NCBI GenBank assembly: GCA_016715405.1
Contig: JADKAE010000010.1
Span: forward strand, 65,001-129,000
Reading direction: 5' to 3'
Length of the DNA: 64,000 bases
Source: Saprospiraceae bacterium
GTDB taxonomy: Bacteria > Bacteroidota > Bacteroidia > Chitinophagales > Saprospiraceae
A program made the position numbers and the translations under genes. Below the pieces are notes generated by a model. The model had not been told where the DNA came from and did not search any database. It saw nothing but the letters and a program-made list of their open reading frames with translations. Of the stretch, positions 30,168 to 40,828 are shown one piece after another; position 1 is the first letter of the stretch, and each line of letters opens with the position of its first letter.

Positions 30168-33100
30168 ATGAAAATTTTCTACTCGCTCGCGCTTCTCATG
30201 TCTTTTGTTTTAAGCGCCAATGCCCAGACCAGCTTCTGGAGTGATGTATCAGAAAGCAATATCCAGCTCCAATTGCTATCAGAAAAAGCGTTTCGTGCGT
30301 CGCACTATCGCGTGGTGGCTATTGATATGCCCGGTTTGCGACAGCAGATGGCCGCCGCGCCGATGGAAAATTCGGCTGATGCCGCACAACACCCTATGCT
30401 GGCCACTATTCCCCTGCCCGATGGCAGCACCGAGACTTTCCGCATCGAAGAATCTCCCGTGATGATGCCCGAATTGGCCGCGCGTTATCCGCAACTCAAG
30501 ACGTACAGGGCGATCGGGGTGGACCATCCGGCCTCCTACGGCCGTTTTGAATATACCCCCGACGGCTTCGGCGGCGTTTTTTATACCAAAAAGGAGAAGT
30601 CTGGATCGATCGCTATGCCACCCACCAAGACCGCTATTACGCCTCCTATTTTTCGCGCGATGTGGTGATGGACCCCAATGAAACCCCCGTGTTGGGCTGC
30701 GGCTTCCAACCAGATAACACGCACGACGAAGACCCCATTCTGGAATCACTGCAAGAATCCGCGCTCGAATCGCGCAGCAATGCGCCTATCGAAAAGCGCG
30801 TTTACCTGCTGGCTTTAGCTTGTACCGGCGAGTTTGCACAGCAATATGGCGGCACGATGGAATCGGTCAACTCAGCTTTTGTTACCGCACTCAACCGGTT
30901 TAATCAAATCTACGAGCGCGATTTTGCGATCAAACTCATGCTCATCGCCAGCAACGACCTGCTGATTTGGCTCGACCCAGCTACTGACCCCTATACGAAT
31001 GCTAATAATGCCCAACTTCTGCTACAGCAAAATACCAACGCCATCACTCAAGGCGGTGGCGTACCCCTCGGCGCTTTCGATATGGGCCACGTATTTACTA
31101 TGGGTTGTATCAACGGCTTGGCAGGTATTGCCGCAGCCGGACAGGTTTGCAAGGAGGGCAAAGCCAGTGGGGTAACGTGTTTTTATAGCACCAATATCAA
31201 TTTTATCGTAAAAAAGAAATCATGGCGCACGAGTTGGGCCACCAGTTTTCAGCGCAGCACAGTTGGGCCAATTGCCCGGGCGCAGATGACCAACTCTCCT
31301 CCGGCTCGGCCTACGAACCCGGCTCGGGGTCCACGATTATGTCTTACGCCGGCTCTTGTGGCATGGACCAGAATGTGCAGTTCGAGTCCGATAGCTATTT
31401 CCACGTCCGCTCGCTCGAAGAGATTATCGAATTCAGCCGCTTCGACGAAGGCAATAACTGCCCTACTTTTGAGCCAACCGGCAACACCGAGCCGGTCGTC
31501 ACGCTTAATTACACCAATAATTTTAATATTCCCATCGGCACGCCGTTTGAACTAAAAGCGTCTGCCGAAGACGACGAAGGCGACGCACTCACCTACTGCT
31601 GGGAGCAGTACAACCTGGGCCCCGTTACCCTGATGGGCCAACCGATGGGCGATGCGCCGATTTTCCGGAGTTATCCCCACCAGTGCCTCCAACCGCGTTT
31701 TTCCACGACTACAAACGCTTGTAAACAATGGCTCGAGTGTAACGGAAGTACTGCCCACCTATACCCGCAACCTTACTTTCCGCTGCACCGTTCGCGATAA
31801 TCACCCCGGTGCAGGCGCCGTTGTGTGGGAAGAAGTGCGCTTTAAAGCTACCGATACAGCCGGGCCTTTTGTGGTTACAACTCCGAATGAAGCAGGCACG
31901 GTATGGGAAGCCGGCAAAACGGCTGAAGTCACCTGGGATGCGGCAAATACGACCAATGCCCTCGTAAATTGCCAGGCTGTTAACATCCTTCTATCGCTCG
32001 ATGGAGGCTATTCGTATCCCATTACGTTATTGTCCAGTACCCCTAATGATGGCGAAGAAACGGTGCTCATTCCCCATAACGTGACCAGCCAGGCCCGCAT
32101 CCGGGTAGAAGCCGCTAACAATATCTTTTTTGATATTTCAAATACGAATTTTCAGATCGTGTCGCCGAGCGCGGCCGGTTTCGGTATTGCGGCGGTCAGT
32201 GCCCAACTGCAAAACGTATGCCTGCCCAATACGGCCACCATTGTATTGGCAACTACCGCTTTCCTCAATTTCAACAACCCCATTTCACTCGAAGTGGTCG
32301 ACGGCCTGCCGGCAGGTGTTACAGCTACTTTCAGCGATGGAACGATTGACCCCGGACAAAGCTCCGAGCTTACCGTGGATATGAGCACCTACAATACACC
32401 GCAATTTGTAACCCTAACCGTTCGAGCTATTGCCGAAGATGCCGATACGGCTTATGCCCTGGTGTACCTTCGCCTGGTATCAACCGATTTCAGCGAAACG
32501 GCTCTGCTTTCACCGGCTGACGGCACTACGGGTATCACCCTGTCGGCGCTAATGAACTGGAACGGCTCGCCCAATGCCACCAGCTACGATTTCGAACTGG
32601 CTACCAGTCCGGTTTTCGGAAGCAGTATTATTGAAAGCGTGCAGGGGCTTACAGCAACTTCATATCAGACGACTATCTTTTTTGAAGAAAATACCCTCTA
32701 CTTTTGGCGCATTCGCCCCATCAACGAATGTGGCCCGGGAGAATATCTTGCGCCCTTTACTTTCCATACCCAAAGCGTAAGCTGCAGCCCTTATGAAGCA
32801 GCCGGCTTGCCGCTGACTATCCCAGGAAGCGGCCCCTTGCCTACTGTCGTATCCCATATCAACGTGACGACGCAAGGCATCATCAGCGATGTCAATGTGC
32901 CCTTGGTGAAGGTGAGCTACCAGCCCGTAAAAAGTCTGCGGGTTTCGCTGATCAGTCCGGCAGGTACGGCGGTTCGCCTATACGACCAGCAGTGCTTCAA
33001 TACGCAGTATCTATTCCTCGGCTTTGACGACCAGGCGCCTAATGCCATCATCTGCCCGCCCGACGACGGCATTGTTTTCCAACCGGCACAGCCGCTATCA

Positions 33101-33838
33101 GCCTTTAATGGCGAAAATATCCAGGGCGAGTGGACGCTTGAGGTAAAAGTGTTGCAATCCGGATTCGGCACGCCCGGCGCTATCGAAGAATGGGGTTTTG
33201 AATTTTGTGCCAGCCTTACGCCCAGCAATCCGTTTGTCGTGAAAAACGATACGCTTTTTGTGCCGCCCGCCGAGGCCAACCACATCACTACCAATGAATT
33301 GGAAATACTCGACACCGACAATACGCCCGAGCAGGTAGAATTTACCATCGTGACGCCGCCGGCTCACGGCACCTTGTACCTGCAAAGCGAGCCGCTTGGC
33401 GTTGGCAGCACATTCCGCCAATCCACCATCAATTCGTTCAACCTGCAATACCTGCACAGCGGCGATGGCAGCGACGACGATAGCTTCACCTTTGTGGTGC
33501 GCGACGGCACAGGCGGATGGATACCCACCCAGCAGTTCAATATCAAAGTCGACCCGGATGCCGTAGTAGGCACCCAGGAACCCGGCTCTGCCGAGGAGTT
33601 TGTGTTGTATCCCAACCCGGCCACCGGATTGGTGCATGTCGCGTTCCGCCAGTCCGTGAGCGGACCCGTAAGTGTAAAGGTATTTAATGCCGGCGGACAG
33701 GAAGCCCTTCGCAGCAGTGATAACACCGGCAGCAATCCCCTGGTACTCGACACCGCTGGTTTGGCTGCGGGTATTTATTTCGTACAAGTGCAAACAAATT
33801 CAGGCGCCCAGATGCAGAAATTAGTCATACAGCGATAA
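30168..33838 (+). CDS. Secreted reprolysin-like zinc metalloprotease with T9SS sorting domain (three frameshifts)
   Basis: About 1220 aa when joined. Signal peptide, propeptide-like region, and an M12B-type catalytic domain with HELGHQFSAQH (the reprolysin HExxHxxGxxH pattern, Ser for Gly) and the Met-turn STIMSYAGSC. Then come Ig/FnIII-like modules, a P/Homo-B-type domain (VKSLRVSLISPAGTAVRLYD), a cadherin-like repeat, and a type A sorting domain from FVLYPNPATGLVHVAF. It is an extracellular protease exported by T9SS. Breaks: the A-run 30588-30592 (one A lost), the T-run 31201-31204 (one T lost, restoring FYRKKEIMAHELGH), and near 31668 (one extra base or two lost, restoring PTSASNRVFPRLQ). 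Confidence 0.85.
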
Positions 33839-33843
33839 CCCCC

Positions 33844-34548
33844 ATGCGAATCCTCATCACAGGAGCAAGCAGTGGGATCGGCCGCGAGGTCGCCTTGGCC
33901 CTCGCCGCCGACCCCGGGCACCAGGTACTGGCGCTGGCCCGCCGCAGCGAGCCCCTCGAAGCGCTGGCGCAAGAGGCAATCAACCGGTATGGTCGCACCG
34001 CCATTTCCTGGCGGGAATTCGATTTGACTTCTTCCGATGATTCTATCCTGCTGGAAGCCGTTGCGGGGCTGGGCGGCATAGATATCCTCCTCAACAATGC
34101 CGGCCTGCTCATCAACAAACCCTTCGAACAGCTCAGCGACGACGACTGGCAGCGGCAGTTTGACGTCAACGTCTTCGGCCCGGTGCGGGTTATCCGCCTG
34201 CTTTTGCCCTGGCTACAGCAAAGCGCCTCGGCGCATATCGTCAACATCAGCAGCATGGGTGCATTTCAGGGCAGCAGCAAATTCCCCGGCTTGTCGGCCT
34301 ACAGCGCTTCCAAGGCCGCCCTGGCCAACCTCACCGAATGCCTCGCCGAAGAATTCAAAGACCGCCACATTTCTGTGAATTGCCTGGCCCTGGGCGCCGC
34401 ACAGACCGAGATGCTGGCCGCTGCTTTCCCCGGCTACCAGGCGCCCCTCAGCGCTGCCGATATGGGCGATTTTGTGGCCTGGTTTGCTACCCACGGCTAT
34501 CGCTTTTTTAATGGTAAGATTTTGCCGGGGTCGGTGTGGACGCAATGA
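33844..34548 (+). CDS. Short-chain dehydrogenase/reductase
   Basis: 234 aa, classical SDR. The Rossmann motif is TGASSGIG at residues 6-13, with NNAG at the end of strand 4. The catalytic Ser lies in NISSMGAFQG and the Tyr/Lys in SAYSASKAAL. It reduces or oxidises an unknown alcohol or carbonyl using NAD(P). It begins five bases after the metalloprotease stop codon, so the two may be co-transcribed although no shared role is evident. Heptamer array H starts five bases after its stop. Confidence 0.9.
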   Translation: MRILITGASSGIGREVALALAADPGHQVLALARRSEPLEALAQEAINRYGRTAISWREFDLTSSDDSILLEAVAGLGGIDILLNNAGLLINKPFEQLSDDDWQRQFDVNVFGPVRVIRLLLPWLQQSASAHIVNISSMGAFQGSSKFPGLSAYSASKAALANLTECLAEEFKDRHISVNCLALGAAQTEMLAAAFPGYQAPLSAADMGDFVAWFATHGYRFFNGKILPGSVWTQ

Positions 34549-34552
34549 AATG

Positions 34553-34623
34553 GAATTACGAATTACGAAATTATGAATTGCGAATGTTTAAATTCGTAAT
34601 TCGTAATTGATCACTCGTAATTT
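34553..34623. repeat. Heptamer array H, GAATTAC / ATTCGTA
   Basis: GAATTAC at 34553 and 34560, then variants. The right arm has ATTCGTA at 34592 and 34599, then ATTGATC and ACTCGTA. GTAATTC is the exact complement of GAATTAC, so the arms pair. The same unit occurs in array I at 50097-50211. Confidence 0.75.
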
Positions 34624-34630
34624 CACTCAA

Positions 34631-35284
34631 ATGACCCATGCCTTTATCCCTTACATCCCCCAGTCTTTCAGCGAAGCAGACATACTAACGCGCAGCCGGG
34701 CCTTCTATACCTACATGGACCAACGCCGCACCGTGCGCGATTTTTCCGACAGGCCGGTGTCGTTAGAAATCATCGAAAACATCATCAAAACGGCGGGTAC
34801 GGCGCCATCAGGGGCGCACAAGCAACCCTGGACCTTCTGCGTGGTGCAAGACCCCGATATCAAACGCCAAATCAGAATAGCCGCGGAAGAAGAAGAATAC
34901 GAGAGCTACCACGGCCGCATGTCGGAAGAATGGCTCCAGGATCTGGCGCCGCTGGGCACCGATTGGCACAAACCATTTTTGGAAACAGCTCCCTATCTTA
35001 TCGTGGTATTTAAGCGATTATACGAAGGCGAGGAAAAGCGCAAAAACTACTACGTACCCGAATCAGTAGGCCTCGCGGCGGGTTTTCTGCTAGCTGCTAT
35101 TCACCACGCCGGACTGGTAGCCCGCACGCATACACCCAGCCCGATGAACTTCCTGCAGCATATTCTGCAGCGGCCCGATAACGAGCGGCCCTTTTTGCTC
35201 ATCCCCGTGGGATACCCGGCAGAAGGCGCTCAAGTGCCCGACCTGAGGCGTAAATCCCTGAATGAGACTATGCAACTGTACTGA
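34631..35284 (+). CDS. Iodotyrosine-deiodinase-like flavin nitroreductase
   Basis: 217 aa from ATG 34631, which follows array H. FMN-binding nitroreductase fold with RRTVRDFSDRPV at residues 32-43 and TAPSGAHKQPW at 57-67. The active-site lid of iodotyrosine deiodinase is conserved in spacing: E89, Y93 (four residues on) and K114 (21 further), equivalent to Glu157, Tyr161 and Lys182 of the human enzyme. RMSEEW just after the Tyr is also typical. Members remove iodide or bromide from halotyrosines by reduction. A bacterial homologue is known from Haliscomenobacter. The natural bacterial substrate is uncertain. It is convergent with the P-ATPase gene. Confidence 0.85.
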   Translation: MTHAFIPYIPQSFSEADILTRSRAFYTYMDQRRTVRDFSDRPVSLEIIENIIKTAGTAPSGAHKQPWTFCVVQDPDIKRQIRIAAEEEEYESYHGRMSEEWLQDLAPLGTDWHKPFLETAPYLIVVFKRLYEGEEKRKNYYVPESVGLAAGFLLAAIHHAGLVARTHTPSPMNFLQHILQRPDNERPFLLIPVGYPAEGAQVPDLRRKSLNETMQLY

Positions 35285-35323
35285 AGTCCGAATAAGGAGC
35301 TTGTGCAACCGGCAGCTTGGAAG

Positions 35324-38005
35324 TTAAGTTTTCCTCTCCAGCCTCCTATGCCGCACCCACACCTCAAGCCTTACCAGGAAGAAGGCCAGCACGCCCAGGG
35401 CGGCGGTCAGGCCGAGTTCGGACAGGGAGAGCGGCGTCAGCTCAAAAAACTGGTCGAGGAAGGGGACGTAAATAGCAGCCAGTTGCAGCAGCAACACCAG
35501 GGTGGTTACCACGGGCATCAGGAGGTTGGTGGTAGGAGAAAGCACCCAATAGCCGTAGGAGCGAAGCCCCAGGGCGTTGCCCACCTGCATAAATCCGATG
35601 GAGGCGAAAATCATGGTCTGCCAGGTCGTATCAGCGGGATTAGCGGGATTGAAGTATAGAACGCCGGCTCCGAGGGAAAAAACCGCGATCAGCAGGCCTA
35701 CCCAGAGCACACTAAAGCGGGTGGAGCGATCGAAAATGGGCATTTCCGGCCGGCGGGGCGGCCGGCGCATAGTGTCGGCCTCGGCGGGCTCCACGCCAAG
35801 TCCCAGGCCCATGAGTCCGTCGGTCAGCAGGTTGAGCCAGAGCAGTTGGAGCGGACTGATGGCCACGTTGATGCCGAAGAAGGGTGCGCCGAGCATAACC
35901 AGCACCTTGCCCAGATTGCCGCTGAGGGAAAACTGGATAAAGCGCACCAGATTGTCGAAAATGGATCGCCCCTCCTCCACCGCTGCCACGATGGTGGAGA
36001 AATTGTCGTCGAGCAGCACCATCTCAGAAGCTTCCTTGGCCACATCCGTGCCGGTAATGCCCATGGCCACTCCGATATCCGCCTTTTTTAAGGCCGGTGA
36101 ATCGTTCACCCCGTCGCCGGTCATGGCTACGATATGGCCCTTTTGTTGAAGGGCTGCGACGATATTAAGCTTATCTTCCGGCGATACCCTGGCGAAGACC
36201 GATACCGTATCCACTTTTTGCGCCAATTCCTCCCGACTCAGGCGGTTTAGTTGTTCACCCGTCAGTGCCTCGCCCTGTTCGGCCAGTTGCAGTTCCCGGG
36301 CTATGGCGATGGCCGTCAGTGGGTGGTCGCCGGTGATCATGATGGGCCGGATGCCTGCGCTAAGGCATTTTTCCACGGCGTTTTTCACCGCCTCTCGCGG
36401 CGGATCGATCAGGCCGAGCAGTCCGACAAATACCAATCCGGATTCCAGTTCGGAGGCCTCCGGCAAACCGGAATACTGGCGAAAAGCCATGCCCAGCACT
36501 CGCATGCCGTCTTGCGCCAGTTGATCGTTGGCCTTATGAATCCGCTGCTGCCACTCTGCCGACATCGGCTCCAGCTGACTGTTGTTCCAGACGTATTCCG
36601 ACAGCCCCACAAGTCCGTCGGCCGAGCCTTTCGTAAAGGCGATATAGGGCGCAGGGCCGATCATTTGCAGGGCTTGCGGCAAGTTTTCCGCCGGGAGTTT
36701 ATGTATGGTAGTCATGCGCTTGCGGACGGAGTCGAAGGCCAGTTCCCCTGCCCTGGGCATTATTCTTTCTAACTCCGGTTTTAAAAATCGGCGTTGCGCG
36801 CCGGCCTGCAGCAAGGCCGTTTCTGTGGGGTCGCCGATAAGGCCTTTTTCAGGGTCGTCATTCCAAACCGCATCGTTGCAAAGCACACTGGCCAACAGGG
36901 TCAGTTCGATGGAATGCGCCAGCTCCGGCGACTGATGTCCGGCGGCTTCGGGCATGGATAGGCGGGCGCCGGCCACGTCCATCAGCGTAACGGTCATGCG
37001 GTTTTCTGTCAAGGTGCCGGTTTTATCCGAACAGATAACAGTCACGGCCCCCAGGGTTTCCACGGCTGGCAATTTGCGGATCAGGGCCTTGCGCCGGAGC
37101 ATGCGTTGCGCGCCCATAGCCAGGGTAATGGTGACCACAGCGGGCAATCCTTCCGGAACAACAGCCACTGCCACACTAATGGCCGACAGGAGCATATCGT
37201 TCACCGATTCCCCCATCTGGAGCCCTACCAGGAAGACCAGGGCAGCCGCAGCTACCCCGGCTATGGCCAGTATTTTCCCCACCTGATCGAGCTTGCGCTG
37301 CAGCGGGGTTTGTTCGGATTTGATTTCCTGGATCAGGCCGGCAATTTTGCCCAGTTCGGTACGCATACCTGTTTCTACCACTACGGCGCTACCCCGGCCG
37401 TAGGTGACGGTAGTGCCGAGGTAGGCCATGTTTTTTCGATCGCCAAGTGGCAGTTCCTCTCGGTCCAGCGCTTGGGTAACTTTTTCTACAGCTTCCGACT
37501 CGCCGGTGAGGGTCGCTTCCTGAATGCGCAGATTGGCGCTTTCCAGCAGACGCAGATCGGCCGGAATGGCGTTACCGGCTTCGAGTTGAATGACGTCGCC
37601 CGGCGTGAGTTCACGAGAGGAAATTTCCTGGAGCACCCCGTCGCGGCGCACCCGTACGGAAGGGGCAGAAAGCTGCCGCAGCGCCGCCATGGCCCGCTCC
37701 GCCCGGTATTCCTGGACGAAGCCCAGCAGGGCAAACAACACGACAATAGCGGCAATGGCGATGGTTTCGGTTTCTTTTCCCAGGAAGAAAGACACCAATC
37801 CGGCAGCGATCAGAATCAGTACCATGGTTTGGGTAAACTGCTCCCAGAGTATGCGCAGGGGATTGCGCCGGCTGCTTTCTTTCAGCTCGTTGAGCCCGTA
37901 TTTATCGAGTCGCTGCCGTGCTTCCGTAGTGCTCAGCCCGGTGTCCAGGCCTTCGAGAGCGGCGAGGGCGTCCGAAGTAGTTTTGGTGTGCCAGTGGTTC
38001 ATCAT
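35324..38005 (-). CDS. P-type cation ATPase, Ca2+-transporting type (P2)
   Basis: About 893 aa from ATG 38005 (MMNHWHTK); the frame stays open upstream but that part is spacer. Domains in order: N-terminal cation-ATPase domain; actuator with LTGESEAVEK; M4 with VVPEGLPAVVTITLA; phosphorylation site CSDKTGTLTENRM; nucleotide-binding domain with KGSADGLVG; hinge TGDGVNDSPALKKADIGVAMG; and six C-terminal membrane segments. The PEGLP motif and overall length fit P2A/PMR1-like Ca2+ (or Mn2+) export. A second ATPase of this class is encoded at 51772-54399. The gene ends 39 bases from the convergent nitroreductase gene. Confidence 0.92.
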   Translation of the reverse strand: MMNHWHTKTTSDALAALEGLDTGLSTTEARQRLDKYGLNELKESSRRNPLRILWEQFTQTMVLILIAAGLVSFFLGKETETIAIAAIVVLFALLGFVQEYRAERAMAALRQLSAPSVRVRRDGVLQEISSRELTPGDVIQLEAGNAIPADLRLLESANLRIQEATLTGESEAVEKVTQALDREELPLGDRKNMAYLGTTVTYGRGSAVVVETGMRTELGKIAGLIQEIKSEQTPLQRKLDQVGKILAIAGVAAAALVFLVGLQMGESVNDMLLSAISVAVAVVPEGLPAVVTITLAMGAQRMLRRKALIRKLPAVETLGAVTVICSDKTGTLTENRMTVTLMDVAGARLSMPEAAGHQSPELAHSIELTLLASVLCNDAVWNDDPEKGLIGDPTETALLQAGAQRRFLKPELERIMPRAGELAFDSVRKRMTTIHKLPAENLPQALQMIGPAPYIAFTKGSADGLVGLSEYVWNNSQLEPMSAEWQQRIHKANDQLAQDGMRVLGMAFRQYSGLPEASELESGLVFVGLLGLIDPPREAVKNAVEKCLSAGIRPIMITGDHPLTAIAIARELQLAEQGEALTGEQLNRLSREELAQKVDTVSVFARVSPEDKLNIVAALQQKGHIVAMTGDGVNDSPALKKADIGVAMGITGTDVAKEASEMVLLDDNFSTIVAAVEEGRSIFDNLVRFIQFSLSGNLGKVLVMLGAPFFGINVAISPLQLLWLNLLTDGLMGLGLGVEPAEADTMRRPPRRPEMPIFDRSTRFSVLWVGLLIAVFSLGAGVLYFNPANPADTTWQTMIFASIGFMQVGNALGLRSYGYWVLSPTTNLLMPVVTTLVLLLQLAAIYVPFLDQFFELTPLSLSELGLTAALGVLAFFLVRLEVWVRHRRLERKT

Positions 38006-38060
38006 CGATCGGATTACTACTTTTCCATACAAATTTTCGGCTTTCTTGTTCGGGCTTAGC

Positions 38061-38213
38061 AATGCCGAAAATAAGAAATTTCCTTTTGCGGAGCGGCCGG
38101 CCTGGCAAAATCTGAATGGAATCTGGTCCCTCCGTTTCGATCCTGAAAACAAGGAACTAAAAGAAAACTGGCAGCAAGCTAAGGCTGCTTTCCCCTGCAA
38201 CTTAACACTGCCT
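38061..38213 (+). pseudogene. Relic of a glycoside hydrolase family 2 N-terminus
   Basis: The spacer between the P-ATPase start and the bamA stop translates on the plus strand to a recognisable piece of the GH2 sugar-binding domain: ERPAWQNLNGIWSLRFDP, followed by ENKELKENWQQAKAAFP. It matches the family pattern W-x-NLNG-x-W-x-F-x-DP...W...FP. There is no start codon, only about 50 codons remain, and the conserved pattern stops before bamA. It is best read as a decayed remnant of a beta-galactosidase/glucuronidase-type gene, or a fragment left by a rearrangement. Confidence 0.6.
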
Positions 38214-38223
38214 TTAATTAATA

Positions 38224-40746
38224 CTACTCCGGTTCGAAGCCCAGTACGATGTTGAAGTTGCCGAGGTTGCGGAAGCTGCGCTCTCCGGTTTTGTCGAAGC
38301 CTATACCGTAGTCGAAGCCCAATACGCCGAACATAGGCAGGAACACCCGCAGACCCAATCCGGCCGATCGTTTGATATCGAAGGGGTTGAAGTCGCGCAG
38401 GTTGCGCCAGGCGTTACCACCCTGTGCAAAAGCCAGCACATAGATCGTTGAACTGGGGTTGAGTGAGATGGGGTAGCGCAATTCGAGTGTGAGCTTGTCA
38501 AAAACGGGCGTTGAGGCCGAGCGGCCCGAAGCGTCGCGGTTGGCCTCGATGTCGTCTACTTCGTATCCGCGCATGGAAATGATATCCACGCCGGCAAAGA
38601 CAAATTGCTGGTTATTGAGACCGTCGCCGCCAAGTTGGAAGCGCTCGAAGGGCGAGGTTCCGATCTCGCTGTTATAATAGCCGAGGGCGCCGATTTTAGC
38701 CTGTGTTTTGAGCACCAGCTTGCCCACCAGCGTGGTATACCATTCGGCGTCGAAGCGCCATTTATGGTATTCTACCCAGCGAAATTTATCGGCAACCGAC
38801 AAGTCGCTGTAGTTTTTATTGCTAAACAGCGAATACGGCGGCGTAAGTTGTATAGACAAAGAGAAACGCGAGCCTTCGCGGGGGAAGATAGGTTCGTTGA
38901 TAGTGCTTCGCGCAAAAGTCTGGCGCAAGCTGAAGTTGTTGAAGTAGCCATCTGTTACCGTGCTGCCGTCGTCGGTGCGGAAGAGCGTACCGCTGCTCCA
39001 GCTATCGAGCGACAGTGTTTGCAGGTTGATCGCCGTACTCGACACAAAGTTATCGTCGGGCCAATTCATACGCGTACCCAGACTGATCGTGCCGTTGATG
39101 ATATTGAGGCTCTGGAAAGTACCCAGTCTGCGGCTGCCGCCGGTAAGGCGGTTGAAAAACGTGGCGACGGTAAGGGAGTTAGGACTTTTGCCCCCCAGCC
39201 AGGGTTCGGTAAACGAGATATTATACGACTGATAAAAGCGGCCGTTCGACTGGGCGCGGATGCTGAATCGCTGTCCGTCACCCTGTGGCAGCGGCCTCCA
39301 GGCGTCTTTCTTGAAGATATTTCGCATCGAGAAGTTGTTGAACGAAACGCCAAGCGTACCAATGACGCCCTGCAAACCGCCCCAGCCTGCGGAGAGCTCC
39401 AACTGGTCGGAGGGTCGTTCTTCCACTTTATATTCGATATCCACCGTTCCGCGATCGGGGTTGACGGGGGTATTAATGCCCAGGTTTTCTGCGTTAAAAT
39501 AGCCGAGGTTCATGATCATGCGCTGTGAGCGGATGATATCCGAGCGGCTGAACTTTTCGCCCGGCAGCGTGCGCAACTCGCGGCGGATCACGTGTTCGTG
39601 GGTGCGGTCGTTGCCTTCGATGACCACCCGGTCGATCGTAGCCTGCGGGCCCTCAAAAATGCGCATTTCGAGGTCGATAGAATCGCCTTCGATAGCTATC
39701 TCGGTAGGCTCTACCTGGAAAAAGAGATAACCGTTGTCCATATACAACGTACTCACATCCCGGCCATCCTGGCTAAAGCGCAGGCGGTTATTGAGCAATT
39801 CCTGGTTGTATACGTCGCCGCGTTTGATGCCCAACACGTTGGCGAGTGTAGTGGTATCGTAAATGGAATTGCCTTTCCAGGTAATATCGCGGAAATAATA
39901 GCGCCTGCCCTCGTCCACATTCAATTGGATAACGATGTGGCCCTTCTCGTCGCGCCAGGTAGTGTCAAGCGTAAAGTTGGCATCGCGATAGCCTTTATTA
40001 TTATAAAAAGTAATGACCTTATTTTTATCGTCGTCGTATTTGACTTTCAGGAATTTAGAGCTGGCAAACAGGCGGCGTTTTTCTTTGGTATCCTTCATTT
40101 GCCGGCGCAGTTTTTTCGACTTCATATTTTCGTTGCCAACAAACTTGATCTCCTTGATTTTTACCCGTTCGCCGCGCTTCACGTCAAATACAAGCAACAC
40201 AGAGTGCGTACGCGAGGTATCGATTTCTTCGATCGTGTTGACCTTGCAATCGAGGTAACCCTTATCGACAAAATATTTGCGGATGCCTTCGCTTGCGTTG
40301 ACCTTCACATTTTCGGTAACGATACCTCCTTTGAGCAGGTACTTATTGACTTCTTCGTTGAGATCGTCGTGGCTCGACTTTTTTACACCGCGGTAAGTAT
40401 GTTTGGAAAGGCGGGGGCGTTCCTCGAGGACGATAGCGAGAAAAATGACATCGCCGATGGTTTTTTCCTTTTGAATTTGCACATTAGTAAACAGGCGCAA
40501 CTTCCACAATGCTTTGATAGCCTTGGGTATATCGGGTCCGGGGATGCGGATCTTATCGCCTACAGCAAGTCCGGTAACGCCGATAATAGCGTTATCGTCG
40601 CTAAACTCAGCGCCGGTTACAGTGATACCGCCGATCTCGTATTCGCGCGGTTCGCCATAACTCATAATGGGAGTTTGGTCTGAGATTTGTGCAAAGCCCA
40701 ATGCGGGGGCGACAAAAAGACAGAAAAGCAAAAATCGATTAATCAT
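38224..40746 (-). CDS. bamA: Outer-membrane protein assembly factor BamA
   Basis: About 840 aa. The start is set at ATG 40746, directly before a clean signal peptide (MINRFLLFCLFVAPALGFAQ); ATG 40770 is an alternative. Several POTRA domains fill the first ~420 residues (ERPRLSKHTYRGVKKSS, FDVKRGERVKIKEIKFVGNE, VVIEGNDRTHEHVIRRELRT). A 16-strand barrel follows, with the conserved loop-6 motif as MRGYE and a C-terminal phenylalanine-rich strand (NLGNFNIVLGFEPE). It folds beta-barrel proteins into the outer membrane and is essential. It follows uppS on the same strand, the usual Bacteroidota order. Confidence 0.95.
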   Translation of the reverse strand: MINRFLLFCLFVAPALGFAQISDQTPIMSYGEPREYEIGGITVTGAEFSDDNAIIGVTGLAVGDKIRIPGPDIPKAIKALWKLRLFTNVQIQKEKTIGDVIFLAIVLEERPRLSKHTYRGVKKSSHDDLNEEVNKYLLKGGIVTENVKVNASEGIRKYFVDKGYLDCKVNTIEEIDTSRTHSVLLVFDVKRGERVKIKEIKFVGNENMKSKKLRRQMKDTKEKRRLFASSKFLKVKYDDDKNKVITFYNNKGYRDANFTLDTTWRDEKGHIVIQLNVDEGRRYYFRDITWKGNSIYDTTTLANVLGIKRGDVYNQELLNNRLRFSQDGRDVSTLYMDNGYLFFQVEPTEIAIEGDSIDLEMRIFEGPQATIDRVVIEGNDRTHEHVIRRELRTLPGEKFSRSDIIRSQRMIMNLGYFNAENLGINTPVNPDRGTVDIEYKVEERPSDQLELSAGWGGLQGVIGTLGVSFNNFSMRNIFKKDAWRPLPQGDGQRFSIRAQSNGRFYQSYNISFTEPWLGGKSPNSLTVATFFNRLTGGSRRLGTFQSLNIINGTISLGTRMNWPDDNFVSSTAINLQTLSLDSWSSGTLFRTDDGSTVTDGYFNNFSLRQTFARSTINEPIFPREGSRFSLSIQLTPPYSLFSNKNYSDLSVADKFRWVEYHKWRFDAEWYTTLVGKLVLKTQAKIGALGYYNSEIGTSPFERFQLGGDGLNNQQFVFAGVDIISMRGYEVDDIEANRDASGRSASTPVFDKLTLELRYPISLNPSSTIYVLAFAQGGNAWRNLRDFNPFDIKRSAGLGLRVFLPMFGVLGFDYGIGFDKTGERSFRNLGNFNIVLGFEPE

Positions 40747-40828
40747 GCGCACGTCCAATTGAATGGCCATTCTTTTATTTAAACAAGCTGCCCATAAAGA
40801 GGCGGTAAAGGAAAATAGGGTTGTATCG

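Noticed and set aside
34631..35284. Generic nitroaromatic reductase
   Set aside because: The lid residues E89, Y93 and K114 match iodotyrosine deiodinase spacing, so that subgroup is preferred.
37106..38059. Long plus-strand open frame opposite the P-type ATPase
   Set aside because: It is a shadow of the ATPase codons with no domain match. The GH2 relic at 38061-38213 lies in another frame and was kept separately.
39592..40683. Long plus-strand open frame (363 codons) opposite bamA
   Set aside because: It is the antisense of a well-supported bamA and has no recognisable domain; it is open only because of codon bias.
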